Notes under the pieces: generated by a model | Told to the model about the DNA's origin: nothing | The model's database searches: none | Seen by the model: only the letters and a program-made list of their open reading frames with translations | Program-made: the position numbers and the translations under genes | DNA from: 66-474 sp051961995 | Lineage (GTDB): Bacteria > Pseudomonadota > Gammaproteobacteria > Xanthomonadales > Rhodanobacteraceae | Assembly (NCBI GenBank): GCA_051961995.1 | Contig: JBQCCR010000059.1 | Span: forward strand, 1-47,882 | Direction: 5' to 3' | Length of the DNA: 47,882 nt | Shown here: positions 32,933-41,500 of the stretch, piece by piece | How positions within the stretch are numbered: position 1 is the stretch's first letter | Layout of the letters: each line of letters starts with the position of its first letter

Positions 32933-34342
32933 ATGCGCATGCTTCGAATCCACGGAACGCTCGCCGCCGCAGCGCTTGCGTTCTCGCTGCCTGCGCTCGC
33001 CGACGCGCCCGCGTCGAATCCGCCGCCGGCCAACACGCATCCTGAACTGCGCGCGATCGCGCAGGCCGTGTCGGCGAAGTCGCTGCACGACATTGATGCG
33101 GCGTTGGTCGGCTTCGGCACGCGCAGCACCCTGTCGGACACCAAGTCCGACACCCGCGGGATCGGCGCGGCGCGGCGCTGGGTGAAGTCGAAGTTCGAGG
33201 GCATCTCGAAAGATTGTGGCCGCTGTCTGGAAGTCGTGACGCCTTCGAAGGTGTTCACCGGCAAGCGCACGCCGCCCAACGGCGTGGAAGTGATGGACGT
33301 GGTGGCGATCCAGCGTGGGCAGACGGATCCGGATCGCGTGATCGTGATCACCGGACATCTGGATTCGCGCCGCACCGACGTGATGGATGCCACCGGCGAT
33401 GCACCCGGCGCGGACGATGATGCCTCCGGCGTGTCGGCGCTGATCGAAGCCGCGCGCGTGCTGAGCCAATACAAGTTCGCGGCGACGCTCGTCTACTCGG
33501 CTGACTCCGGCGAGGAACAAGGTCTGTACGGCGGCCAGATCATCGCGCAGTACGCGGTGGATCATCACTGGAACGTCGAGGCGAACCTCAACAACGACAT
33601 CGTCGGCAGCCCGCGCGGCGGCGACGGCCAGACCGACCCGCACACCGTGCGCGTGTTCTCGGAAGGCACCAAGATGAACGAGACGCGCGAGCAGGCGAAG
33701 GCGCGCGGCTATCACGGAGGCGAACTGGATTCGCCCTCGCGCAATGTCGCGCGCTACATGCACGCGCTGGCCGATCAGTACCTGCAGGACTTCCACGTGC
33801 GCATGATTTACCGCACCGACCGCTACGGCCGCGGCGGCGATCAGGTGTCCTTCCTGGAGCAGGGTTTTCCCGCCGTGCGCGTGACCGAGTCGCAGGAGGA
33901 TTACACACACCAGCACCAGGACATCCGCGTGGAGAACGGCATCCACTACGGTGACACGATTGACCACGTGGATTTCGATTACCTCGCGAACGTCACGCGC
34001 GTGAACGCGTTGACCATGGCGGCGATGGCGAGCGCGCCGATGCCGCCGCAGGACCTTCAGATCAAGGGTGCCGTGGCCTACGACACCACCGTGTCCTGGC
34101 AGCCTTCGCCGGGCGCGGCCACTTATAAAGTGTGGTGGCGCGAGACCACCGCACCACAGTGGCAGCATTCCCATGAGGCCGGCAGCGCGACCAGCGCGGT
34201 GCTGAAGGGCGTCAATATTGACGACTATTTCTTCGGCGTTTCGGCGATCAGCAAGGACGGCTGGGAAAGCCCGGTGGAATTTCCGGGCGATGCGGGAAGT
34301 TTCGAGCGCTCGCCGCCGGAAGCCACTGTCACGAAGCCATGA
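32933..34342 (+). CDS. Secreted M28-family metallopeptidase with C-terminal fibronectin-III-like domain
   Basis: A 469-residue exported protein with a signal peptide (cleavage near ALA-DAP, residue 23–24) and an M28 domain (about 35–365). Its ligands run in order: H142 (TGHLDSR), D161–D163 (GADDDASG), E194/E195 (SGEEQG), D222 (NNDIVG) and H326 or H328 (YTHQHQD). The C-terminal ~90 residues (LQIKGAVAYDTTVSWQPSP) look like an Fn3-type beta-sandwich. It shares only the family core with the neighbouring M28 protein, so the pair is not a recent duplication. ATG 32933 or 32939 may start it; GAGGAA is upstream. Confidence 0.88.
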   Translation: MRMLRIHGTLAAAALAFSLPALADAPASNPPPANTHPELRAIAQAVSAKSLHDIDAALVGFGTRSTLSDTKSDTRGIGAARRWVKSKFEGISKDCGRCLEVVTPSKVFTGKRTPPNGVEVMDVVAIQRGQTDPDRVIVITGHLDSRRTDVMDATGDAPGADDDASGVSALIEAARVLSQYKFAATLVYSADSGEEQGLYGGQIIAQYAVDHHWNVEANLNNDIVGSPRGGDGQTDPHTVRVFSEGTKMNETREQAKARGYHGGELDSPSRNVARYMHALADQYLQDFHVRMIYRTDRYGRGGDQVSFLEQGFPAVRVTESQEDYTHQHQDIRVENGIHYGDTIDHVDFDYLANVTRVNALTMAAMASAPMPPQDLQIKGAVAYDTTVSWQPSPGAATYKVWWRETTAPQWQHSHEAGSATSAVLKGVNIDDYFFGVSAISKDGWESPVEFPGDAGSFERSPPEATVTKP

Positions 34343-34349
34343 TGCCGAT

Positions 34350-34373
34350 GTAGAAGCGCGCCTGCGCGCGACC
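34350..34373 (+). repeat. GTAG palindromic element downstream of hrpB
   Basis: GTAGAAGCGCGCCTGCGCGCGACC, with GCGCGC-CT-GCGCGC able to pair. It nearly matches the copy at 37055 on the other side of hrpB (one base change in the first five, one in the loop). Confidence 0.6.
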
Positions 34374-34456
34374 GGCCACGAGCTCAACGGACGCAATCCG
34401 CAAACGCGGGAGATCGTGGAGGAAGGGCGGCATTCGGAGGCGGGCCGAGCGGCCGC

Positions 34457-37045
34457 TCACCGCCGCGGCTTGGCGCGATGGGTCGGGGTCGCGGTCCACG
34501 GGTCGTCGGGCCAGGGGTGTTTCGGATAGCGTCCCTTCAATTCCCTTTTCACTTCCGGGTAGGTGTGTTCCCAGAAGCTGCGCAAATCCTGCGTCACCTG
34601 GATCGGCCGGCCGCCCGGCGACAGCAGGTGCAGGGTGACCGGCATGCGCCCGTTGGCGATACGCGGCGTGCCGGCCAGCCCGAACAACTCCTGCAATTTC
34701 ACCGCGAGCACCGGCCCCTCGCTCGTGTATTCGATGCGGCGCGACATCCCGCTCGGCACGGTGATCGCGTCCGGCGCGTGTTCGTCCAGCAACTTGCGTT
34801 GCGGCCAGTCGAGCAGCGAAACAAAAGCGTCCGACAGTTCTGAAGACGACAACGCGTCCAGCTTGCGTTTGCCGTGCAGGGCCGGCGCGAGCCATTGCTC
34901 CATGGAATCGAGCAACGCCTGATCGGATACATCCGGCAAGTCAGTCGGGGACATGATCGTCCGCAGCCACGCCACGCGCGCGCGCAGACGTTGCGCGGCT
35001 TCGCTCCACGGCAATACCTGCAGGCCGCGCGCGCGGATATGCGCAAGCAGCGCGGGCAACGCGTCCGCCGGGGTGACCGGCACGCTCCTGCGCGACAACA
35101 CGATGGCATCGAAGCGTTCTTCCTCGAACGCTTCCACCACCTCGCGCGATTCGTTCCAGCGCAGCACACGTCCGCTCGCGAAGCGGCGCGGGAAATCGCG
35201 TGCCAGCAGCGCCGGATCGAACGGCGCGGCATTCAGCACCAGGCTGTCGCGTGCATCGAAGCGGGCTTCCACGATCACCAGCCATGGTTCGCCGAGCAGC
35301 GCGGATTCTTCGTGCAGCCGCGCCCCGCGCCCGCCGGCGAGCAAGTAACGACGCGGATCGCGGTCGTCCTGTTTCGCCGCGCGATCGGGAAACGCATGCA
35401 ACAATAGGTTGCCGACGGTGAGCGCATCCGGTACGCCGCTCGCGGCGGTGCGAACTTCGAGACGCTTGCGCCAGCCGCGCGCGGATTGTTCGATCGCAGC
35501 CAGCGCGCCGGCGTCGGCGCCCTGCACGCGAGTTCCGCCATCCCTCCACACGTGCAGCGCGGCGAGTTGCGCGCGCAAATCGTCATTGAACCCGCCGCGC
35601 AGCGGTGAGCGCGCTTCCAGCAAGGCGAGCAGGTCGGCAATCAACGCGCGCTGCGTTTCCGGCCCCCGCAACGCGGCGGCAGCCAGGCGCGGCTGCGCGC
35701 CGAGCTTCAGCATCGCGCGGCCGAGCTTGGTGATGCGCAACGTTTCATCCACTGCGCCCAGCCGTTGCAGCAGATCACGTGCCTGCGCGAGCGCGCCCGG
35801 CGGCGGCGGATCCAGCCAGGGCAATCCGCTCTGTGCATCCTCGCCGATGCCCCACGCGGCAAGCTCCAATGCGAGCGAAGACAACTCCGCCTGAGCGATT
35901 TCCGGCGTGCGCGAAGGTTCCAGTCGCTGCGACTGCGGCCACAGCCGATATGCAACACCGCTCGCGACGCGGCCCGCCCGGCCTGCGCGCTGATCGGCCG
36001 ATGCTTGCGGGATGCTTACGGTCTGCAGGCGGGTGAAGCCGGAATTCGGATCGAAACGCGGCTCGCGCGCCAGACCCGCATCCACCACCGCGCGAATGCC
36101 GGGCAAGGTCACGCTGGATTCGGCGACGTTGGTGGCAAGGATCACGCGGCGCGTGCCTGGCTCGGATGGGGCGAGCGCCGCGTGCTGTTCGGCGAGCGAG
36201 AGTTCGCCATGGAGGGGCAGAACCTCGATGAAAGCCCCTCGCCCACCGGAAGAGGGATTGGGGTGAGGGTTCGGAGAAATTGCGAGGTCTTCGTGTCGCC
36301 GAACCCGGTCGGTCGCCCTCTCCCGCGGGGCAAGGGTTTCCAGTGTCCGCTGTGCTCTTGCAATCTCCCTTCGCCCCGGCAGGAACACCAGCACGTCGCC
36401 GTCGGTTTCCTGCAACGCCTGCTCGACCGCGCGGCGCAAATGTGAGTTGTCGTCTTCGCCGCGCCGCCGCGGCGGGTGTTCGATGCGCACGGGAAACGCC
36501 CGGCCCTCGCTGCGGATCACCGGCGCCTCAATCCAACGCGCAACGCGCTCGCCTTCCAGCGTGGCCGACATGATGGCGAGTCGAAGATCGGGACGGAGCG
36601 AGGCCTGGACGTCCAACGCCAGTGCCGCGCCGAGGTCGCCGTGCAGATGCCGTTCGTGGAATTCGTCGAACAGGATCGCACCGACGCCCGGCAATTCCGG
36701 GTCGTCCTGCAGCATGCGCGTCAAGATGCCTTCGGTGACCACCTCGATGCGCGTGTTCGCGCTCATGCGCGATTCGAAGCGGATGCGATAGCCGACCGTC
36801 TGCCCCACGGCTTCGTCCCACGCGCTCGCCATGAACTCCGCCGCCGCGCGTGCGGCGATGCGGCGCGGCTCCAGAAGAATGATTTTCCTGCCTTGCAACC
36901 ACGGTTCGTCCAGCAGCGCCGGCGGAACCTGGGTGGTCTTGCCAGCGCCGGGGGGCGCCTCCAGCACCAGCCGTGGATGCTCGCGCAACGAGGCGCGGAT
37001 TTGCGGCAGCAATGGGGTGATCGGAAATTCGGCGACGCGCGTCAT
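34457..37045 (-). CDS. hrpB: ATP-dependent RNA helicase HrpB, with an in-frame repeat-derived insertion
   Basis: DEAH-family helicase of 862 residues. Motif I is PPGAGKTT (31–38), motif II DEFH (127–130), motif III SAT (160–162), motif VI QRAGRAGR; the HrpB-type C-terminal domain ends in the HPWPDDPW region. The cellular role of HrpB is unclear. Oddity: residues about 241–271, between the LETLAP helix and the FIEVLPLHG strand, are a proline- and arginine-rich insert (ISPNPHPNPSSGGRG) not expected in this fold position. At DNA level it is a palindromic-repeat-like block. The start at 37045 (MTRVAEFPIT) was chosen over 37102 for family fit. GTAG elements flank the gene on both sides. Confidence 0.9.
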   Translation of the reverse strand: MTRVAEFPITPLLPQIRASLREHPRLVLEAPPGAGKTTQVPPALLDEPWLQGRKIILLEPRRIAARAAAEFMASAWDEAVGQTVGYRIRFESRMSANTRIEVVTEGILTRMLQDDPELPGVGAILFDEFHERHLHGDLGAALALDVQASLRPDLRLAIMSATLEGERVARWIEAPVIRSEGRAFPVRIEHPPRRRGEDDNSHLRRAVEQALQETDGDVLVFLPGRREIARAQRTLETLAPRERATDRVRRHEDLAISPNPHPNPSSGGRGAFIEVLPLHGELSLAEQHAALAPSEPGTRRVILATNVAESSVTLPGIRAVVDAGLAREPRFDPNSGFTRLQTVSIPQASADQRAGRAGRVASGVAYRLWPQSQRLEPSRTPEIAQAELSSLALELAAWGIGEDAQSGLPWLDPPPPGALAQARDLLQRLGAVDETLRITKLGRAMLKLGAQPRLAAAALRGPETQRALIADLLALLEARSPLRGGFNDDLRAQLAALHVWRDGGTRVQGADAGALAAIEQSARGWRKRLEVRTAASGVPDALTVGNLLLHAFPDRAAKQDDRDPRRYLLAGGRGARLHEESALLGEPWLVIVEARFDARDSLVLNAAPFDPALLARDFPRRFASGRVLRWNESREVVEAFEEERFDAIVLSRRSVPVTPADALPALLAHIRARGLQVLPWSEAAQRLRARVAWLRTIMSPTDLPDVSDQALLDSMEQWLAPALHGKRKLDALSSSELSDAFVSLLDWPQRKLLDEHAPDAITVPSGMSRRIEYTSEGPVLAVKLQELFGLAGTPRIANGRMPVTLHLLSPGGRPIQVTQDLRSFWEHTYPEVKRELKGRYPKHPWPDDPWTATPTHRAKPRR
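36233..36325. repeat. Palindromic-repeat-like block inserted in frame in hrpB
   Basis: The arms GGGTTCGG (36267–36274) and CCGAACCC (36299–36306) pair. On either side are the purine/pyrimidine-rich GAGGGATTGGGGTGAGGG and CGCCCTCTCCCGCGGGG segments typical of bacterial intergenic palindromes. About 93 bp (31 codons) keep the hrpB frame open. The boundaries are estimated from where helicase-like sequence stops and resumes. Confidence 0.6.
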
Positions 37046-37054
37046 CGCGTCATT

Positions 37055-37078
37055 GTAGGAGCGCGTCTGCGCGCGACG
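37055..37078 (+). repeat. GTAG palindromic element upstream of hrpB
   Basis: GTAGGAGCGCGTCTGCGCGCGACG, nearly identical to the copy at 34350 and in the same orientation. It begins 10 bp upstream of the hrpB start codon on the opposite strand, so it falls in the hrpB 5' region. Confidence 0.6.
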
Positions 37079-37151
37079 CCCGAACCGTTGCAGGAGCTGC
37101 ATGCAGGCGACCGGAGCGACCGCGTCCTTTCTTCTGCGTCGTCCATCAATA

Positions 37152-37267
37152 CGTCATCCCGGACGCGGCTATGCCGCGATCCGGGATCCGATTGCTTTCG
37201 CACAAAGTCGCTGGGTCCCGGCAAACAGCCGCCATCCGTGGCCAAGAGCTCCGTCACCGGGATGACG
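37152..37267. repeat. 116-bp palindromic repeat (CGTCATCCCGG type)
   Basis: The outer arms CGTCATCCCGG (37152–37162) and CCGGGATGACG (37257–37267) are perfect and match those of 30462–30573 at all but one base. The interior has further short inverted segments (GCGGC with GCCGC; GATCCGGGATC). It fills most of the hrpB–tatD gap. Confidence 0.65.
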
Positions 37268-37317
37268 GCCACGGTGTTGCGTCTCGTTCGACATGGAGTC
37301 GGAGGTGCGCTCACTCC

Positions 37318-37323
37318 TACAAT
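37318..37323 (+). promoter_or_regulatory. tatD: Possible -10 element of tatD
   Basis: TACAAT lies only 6 bases before the tatD ATG at 37330, and no Shine-Dalgarno is seen. If this is the -10 box, the mRNA would be leaderless or nearly so. No convincing -35 box was found. Confidence 0.3.
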
Positions 37324-37329
37324 CCGTCC

Positions 37330-38136
37330 ATGCACCTCATAGATATCGGCGCCAATCTCACCCACGAATCGTTCCGGCATGATTTCGACGACGTGCTTGC
37401 GCGTGCGAAGCAACACGGCATCGAGCAAATGATCGTGACCGGTGCGTCGAAGGAAGGCAGCGGGCAGGCGTTGGCACTGGCGCGTGCACACCCGGGCGTG
37501 CTGTTCGCCACCGCCGGCGTGCATCCGCATCACGCATCCGATTACGACGCCGAAACCGATGCGCTGCTGCGGACGCTGCAACGTGAGCCGGAAGTCAAAG
37601 CCGTGGGTGAAACGGGGCTCGATTACCACCGCAATTACTCACCGCGCGCAGCGCAACTCGCCGCATTCGAGAAGCAACTGGCCATCGCGGTCGAGACCGG
37701 CAAGCCGTTGTTCCTGCACCAGCGCGAGGCGCACGCGGATTTCCTCGCGCTGCTGAAGACCGCGCGCGACAAGGTGCCCGCCGCGGTGGTGCATTGTTTC
37801 ACCGATACCCGCGAGGCGTTGTTCGACTACCTCGACCTGGACTGCCACATCGGCATCACCGGCTGGATCTGCGATGAGCGCCGCGGCACACACCTGCGCG
37901 AATTCGTGCGCGAGATCCCGGCCGACCGCCTGCTGCTGGAAACCGACGCGCCGTATCTGCTGCCGCGCACCGTCCGACCGCAACCGGGCCATCGCCGCAA
38001 CGAACCGATGTACCTGGCGCACATCTGCGAAGAAGTCGCCCGCGACCGCGGCGAGAGCGCCGAAGTCTCCGCCACGAATTCCACTGCGGCGGCGCGGAGC
38101 TTCTTCGGCCTGCCGCACCCGGTTTCGGGCACCTAA
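37330..38136 (+). CDS. tatD: TatD-family metal-dependent DNase
   Basis: A 268-residue TIM-barrel hydrolase very like E. coli TatD. It begins DIGANLTHESF (N-L in place of the H-x-H of other TatD paralogues, as in TatD itself) and continues with AGVHPHHA, GETGLDYHRN, FLHQREAHADF, VVHCFTDTRE, GITGWICDERRG and LLLETDAPYLLPR. TatD is a magnesium-dependent 3'-5' exonuclease linked to DNA repair and fragmentation, not to Tat export. The start at 37330 fits the family; upstream frame is repeat DNA. A hairpin follows the stop directly. Confidence 0.94.
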   Translation: MHLIDIGANLTHESFRHDFDDVLARAKQHGIEQMIVTGASKEGSGQALALARAHPGVLFATAGVHPHHASDYDAETDALLRTLQREPEVKAVGETGLDYHRNYSPRAAQLAAFEKQLAIAVETGKPLFLHQREAHADFLALLKTARDKVPAAVVHCFTDTREALFDYLDLDCHIGITGWICDERRGTHLREFVREIPADRLLLETDAPYLLPRTVRPQPGHRRNEPMYLAHICEEVARDRGESAEVSATNSTAAARSFFGLPHPVSGT

Positions 38137-38159
38137 TCAGGCTTGCAAGTCAAGCCTGA
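38137..38159 (+). terminator. Hairpin at the tatD 3' end
   Basis: TCAGGCTTG and CAAGCCTGA form a perfect 9-bp stem with a 5-base loop, beginning on the base after the stop codon. The following bases are AAGGGCTTTCG rather than a T-run, so termination efficiency is uncertain. Confidence 0.55.
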
Positions 38160-38546
38160 AAGGGCTTTCGTGCAATTTACAGTTGTTTTTTGTGAATTGT
38201 TGCGATGCAGGATTGTGATGCCCTTCACGGTTCTGTTACGCTCGTCCCTCAGCAAATCAGCTGGCAGCACGGAGGCTGTGAACGAGGGGACGGGTGCGAT
38301 CGCCTGATCGCAAGCGTCGTTTACCGGGGAATTCAAGGACTTAGCCCCACGGATTACTGCAACAGACTCAGGGGGGTCTGATGCGTGCAAAAGCCTGATC
38401 TCAAGCGCGGTCTTCCGACTGCGCATCACACAATCGTCACTCCCAATTCACGTCCGTGCGGGCCACGCGCCTGCGCGGATTTCGTCGTGCCCGTAAAGAA
38501 AATTCCGCATTTCAGTGCGCTGTCCAATCTCATCTGAGAGCCGATC
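38160..38546 (+). promoter_or_regulatory. Long upstream region and probable structured leader of the giant adhesin gene
   Basis: This ~390-bp region has no coding frame I can support. Its first 60 bp are AT-rich (a T6 run near 38185) and probably hold the promoter; TTACGCT at about 38236–38242 could be a -10. Downstream are several perfect short hairpins: TGCGATC-GCCT-GATCGCA (38295–38312), GGGG with CCCC (38326–38348), CAGAC with GTCTG (38363–38380) and TGATGCG with CGCATCA (38379–38428). The last two share bases 38379–38380 and so compete partly. I matched no known riboswitch class. GAGAG lies 10–14 bases before the adhesin ATG. Confidence 0.5.
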
Positions 38547-41500
38547 ATGAACAAGAAGATTTATAGCCTGGTTTGGAACAAGTCCCTCAATCAAGTCGTT
38601 GTGGCCTCGGAACTCGCCACGACCAAGAGCGTCGGCGGATCGGCGGGGACGGGACGCGCGGCGGGCACGCGCCTGGCGCAACTTGCGCTGGCGGTGTTGC
38701 TGGCGATCTCGGCGCCATTCGCCTTCGCAGGCCAGACCAATTGCACCGGCGCACTGGCCGGCGGCGGCAACGCATTGGGTTGCGGGCTGAATGCCAATGC
38801 GGCCGGCGCCTACACCACGGCGATCGGCTACAGCGCCTACGCCGGCGGCCAGGGCGACAGCGCTTTCGGTTATCAGTCCTACGCCAACGGCGGCCACTCC
38901 ACCGCAACAGGCGGTTTTGCCACTGCTACCGGCGGCTTTGCTACCGCGATCGGCTATGGCGCGAACACCGCCGGCTTCTCCAACTCGGTGGCACTCGGCG
39001 CCTACTCGGTCAACAACGCCGCCAACCAGGTGTCGTTCGGCCACTCGGCCACCGACATCAACCCGAAGACGGGTGTTGCCTTTGGTTCGCCGCTCAACCG
39101 CACGCTCACCAACGTCGCCCCCGGCGTCAACCCGACCGATGCCGTCAATCTTGGCCAGGTGCAAACGCTGATCGGCACCACCGCCGATTACTTCAAGGCC
39201 AATGGCGCGGGCGGCGATTACGCCTCCGCCACCGGCGCCGATGCGACCGCGGCGGGCCCGAAGGCGAATGCTTCGGGGGCCAATAGTTTCGCGGGCGGCT
39301 ATAAAGCCGTTGCCAGCGGCGCTAACAGCGTCGCGGTGGGCTGGGGCGCCAATGTGTCAGCCAGCGGCAGAAGCGGCAATGCATTTGGCGAAAAAGCCAG
39401 CGCAACCAGCTATGCCGCCGTTGCCATCGGCTTGGGGGCTGTGGCCGGTAACGGCGTGCTAGGTGGTCCGGGGAGCGCCGAGGGAGCGGTCGCGCTCGGT
39501 TTGCGATCCATCGCGGATGCGCAGAACGGCGTTGCGATCGGCGACGGCGCCAGCACCAACGGCTATGCTAACAGCGTGGCGCTCGGCGCCAGTTCGGTCG
39601 TTAATCGCGCCAATAGTGTTTCCGTAGGCAGCCCGATCAATCTGCGTCAGATCACCGATGTTGCCGCCGGCAATCTCGGGGCCGGCAGCACCGATGCGGT
39701 GAACGCCGGGCAGTTGTTCACGACCAACACGTATCTCTCCACGCTGGGCACCACCACGGCCGCGGCACTGGGCGGCGGTTCCACCTACACCACGGGTTCG
39801 GGCGTTTCCGCTCCGACCTACACCCTGCACAACAGCGCCGGCGTTGCGACCAACTACAACGATGTCGGCAGCGCGCTGGGCGCGCTGGACAGCACGGTGC
39901 AGAGCATTGACGCCACCGGCACCAACTACTTCCAGGCCAACGGCGCCAACGACGGCACCGACAATGCGTCCGCCACCGGCCCCGGCGCCGTGGCTGCGGG
40001 GCCGAATGCGAACGCTTCCGGCCTCAATGCAGCGGCGTTCGGCAAAGGCGCGCAAGCCACCGGCGGTTACAGCGCAGTGGCGATCGGATACCAGGCGAGT
40101 GCAAGCGGCGACGGCAACTCCATTGCCTTGGGCGGCAATACCGTCTCTTCAAACCATGACACCGTGGCGATTGGCCACCGCGCCACGGCCTCCGGCAGGT
40201 ATGCGAGCGCATTCGGGCCGCATTCCTACGCCACGGGCGATTACAGCGTCACGCTGGGCACGGGCGCCCGTGCCGCCGGGGCTGCTTCGATGGCACAGGG
40301 CGACGGCGCGCAGGTCGCCGTCACCAACGGTGCATACACCACCAGCGCGAACAACGCGATCGCCATCGGCACCGATGCTCTGGTCAACGCCACCGGCGGC
40401 AATCCTGGCTATAGCGCCTACACGGCGGACAATTCGATCGCGCTGGGCAACCACGCCAGCGTGAACGCGGCCGCTGCCAGCGCCAACAATGCCGCCGCGA
40501 TCGGCAATTACGCTTCGGCGAGCGCCAACAGCGCCGCAGCCTTCGGCGACCACGCGAACGCCAACGCGGCTTACAGCACGGCGGTCGGCTACAAGGCCAC
40601 CGCTGGTGGTGCCGACAGCCTGGCTGCGGGGGCCAATTCCAAGGCCACGGGCAGCAGCAGCGTGGCGCTGGGTGACGGAGCTTTTGCAAACGCGGCCAAC
40701 AGCTTCGCAGAAGGCACCGGCGCACAAGCCACCGGCGCTTCCGCCGTGGCGATCGGCCTGAATGCGATCGCCAGCACCAGCAGTGCGGTTGCGATCGGCA
40801 GCGCCGCCACCGCCAACGGCGGCCAGGCGGTTTCGATCGGCGCGGGTAACACCGCGACCGGCAACGGCGCGGTCGCGATCGGCGACCCCAACACCGCCAC
40901 CGGTACCGGCGCGGTTGCAATGGGCGACAACAACACGGCCAATGGCCAGGGCGCGGTCGCGTTGGGCGCGGGCAACACCGCCTCCGGCCAGGGCTCGGTC
41001 GCACTGGGCAATGCTTCCGATGCCGCTGGCGCCGGTTCGCTCGCCTTCGGCGATACCGCTAGCGCGGCAGCGGCCGATGGTGTGGCGCTCGGTTCCGGCG
41101 CCACGGCGGCCAATGCGAACGATGTCGCGCTGGGTTCGGGCTCCATCACCGCCGCGCCTAACGCGACGCCGAGCGTGACCATCAACGGCCAAATGCAGAA
41201 CTTCGCCGGCGGTGCGCCGGGCAGCGTGGTCAGTGTCGGCACGGCCGGCAACGAACGCCAGATCACCAACGTCGCCGCGGGCCAGCTCAGCGCGACCAGC
41301 ACCGACGCGGTGAACGGTTCGCAGTTGTATGCGGTGGATCAGCTCGCCACAGCAACCGACAACTACTTCAAGGCCAATGGCCTGAATGACGGCACCGATA
41401 ACGCCGCGGTCAACGGCACCGATGCGGTTGCGGTAGGTGCCAACGCGTACGCCAACGGCAACTACGCCACCGCGGTCGGCACCGGCGCGCACGCATATGG

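Noticed and set aside
34350..37078. Composite transposon around hrpB
   Set aside because: The flanking repeats are ~24-bp palindromes, not insertion-sequence ends. There is no transposase, and hrpB has normal composition for the region.
38270..38360. Cyclic-di-GMP-I (GEMM) riboswitch in the adhesin leader
   Set aside because: I looked for the conserved ACGCAAAGCC and GGCCTAA-type segments and the GAAA tetraloop/receptor pair and did not find them. Only generic hairpins are present.
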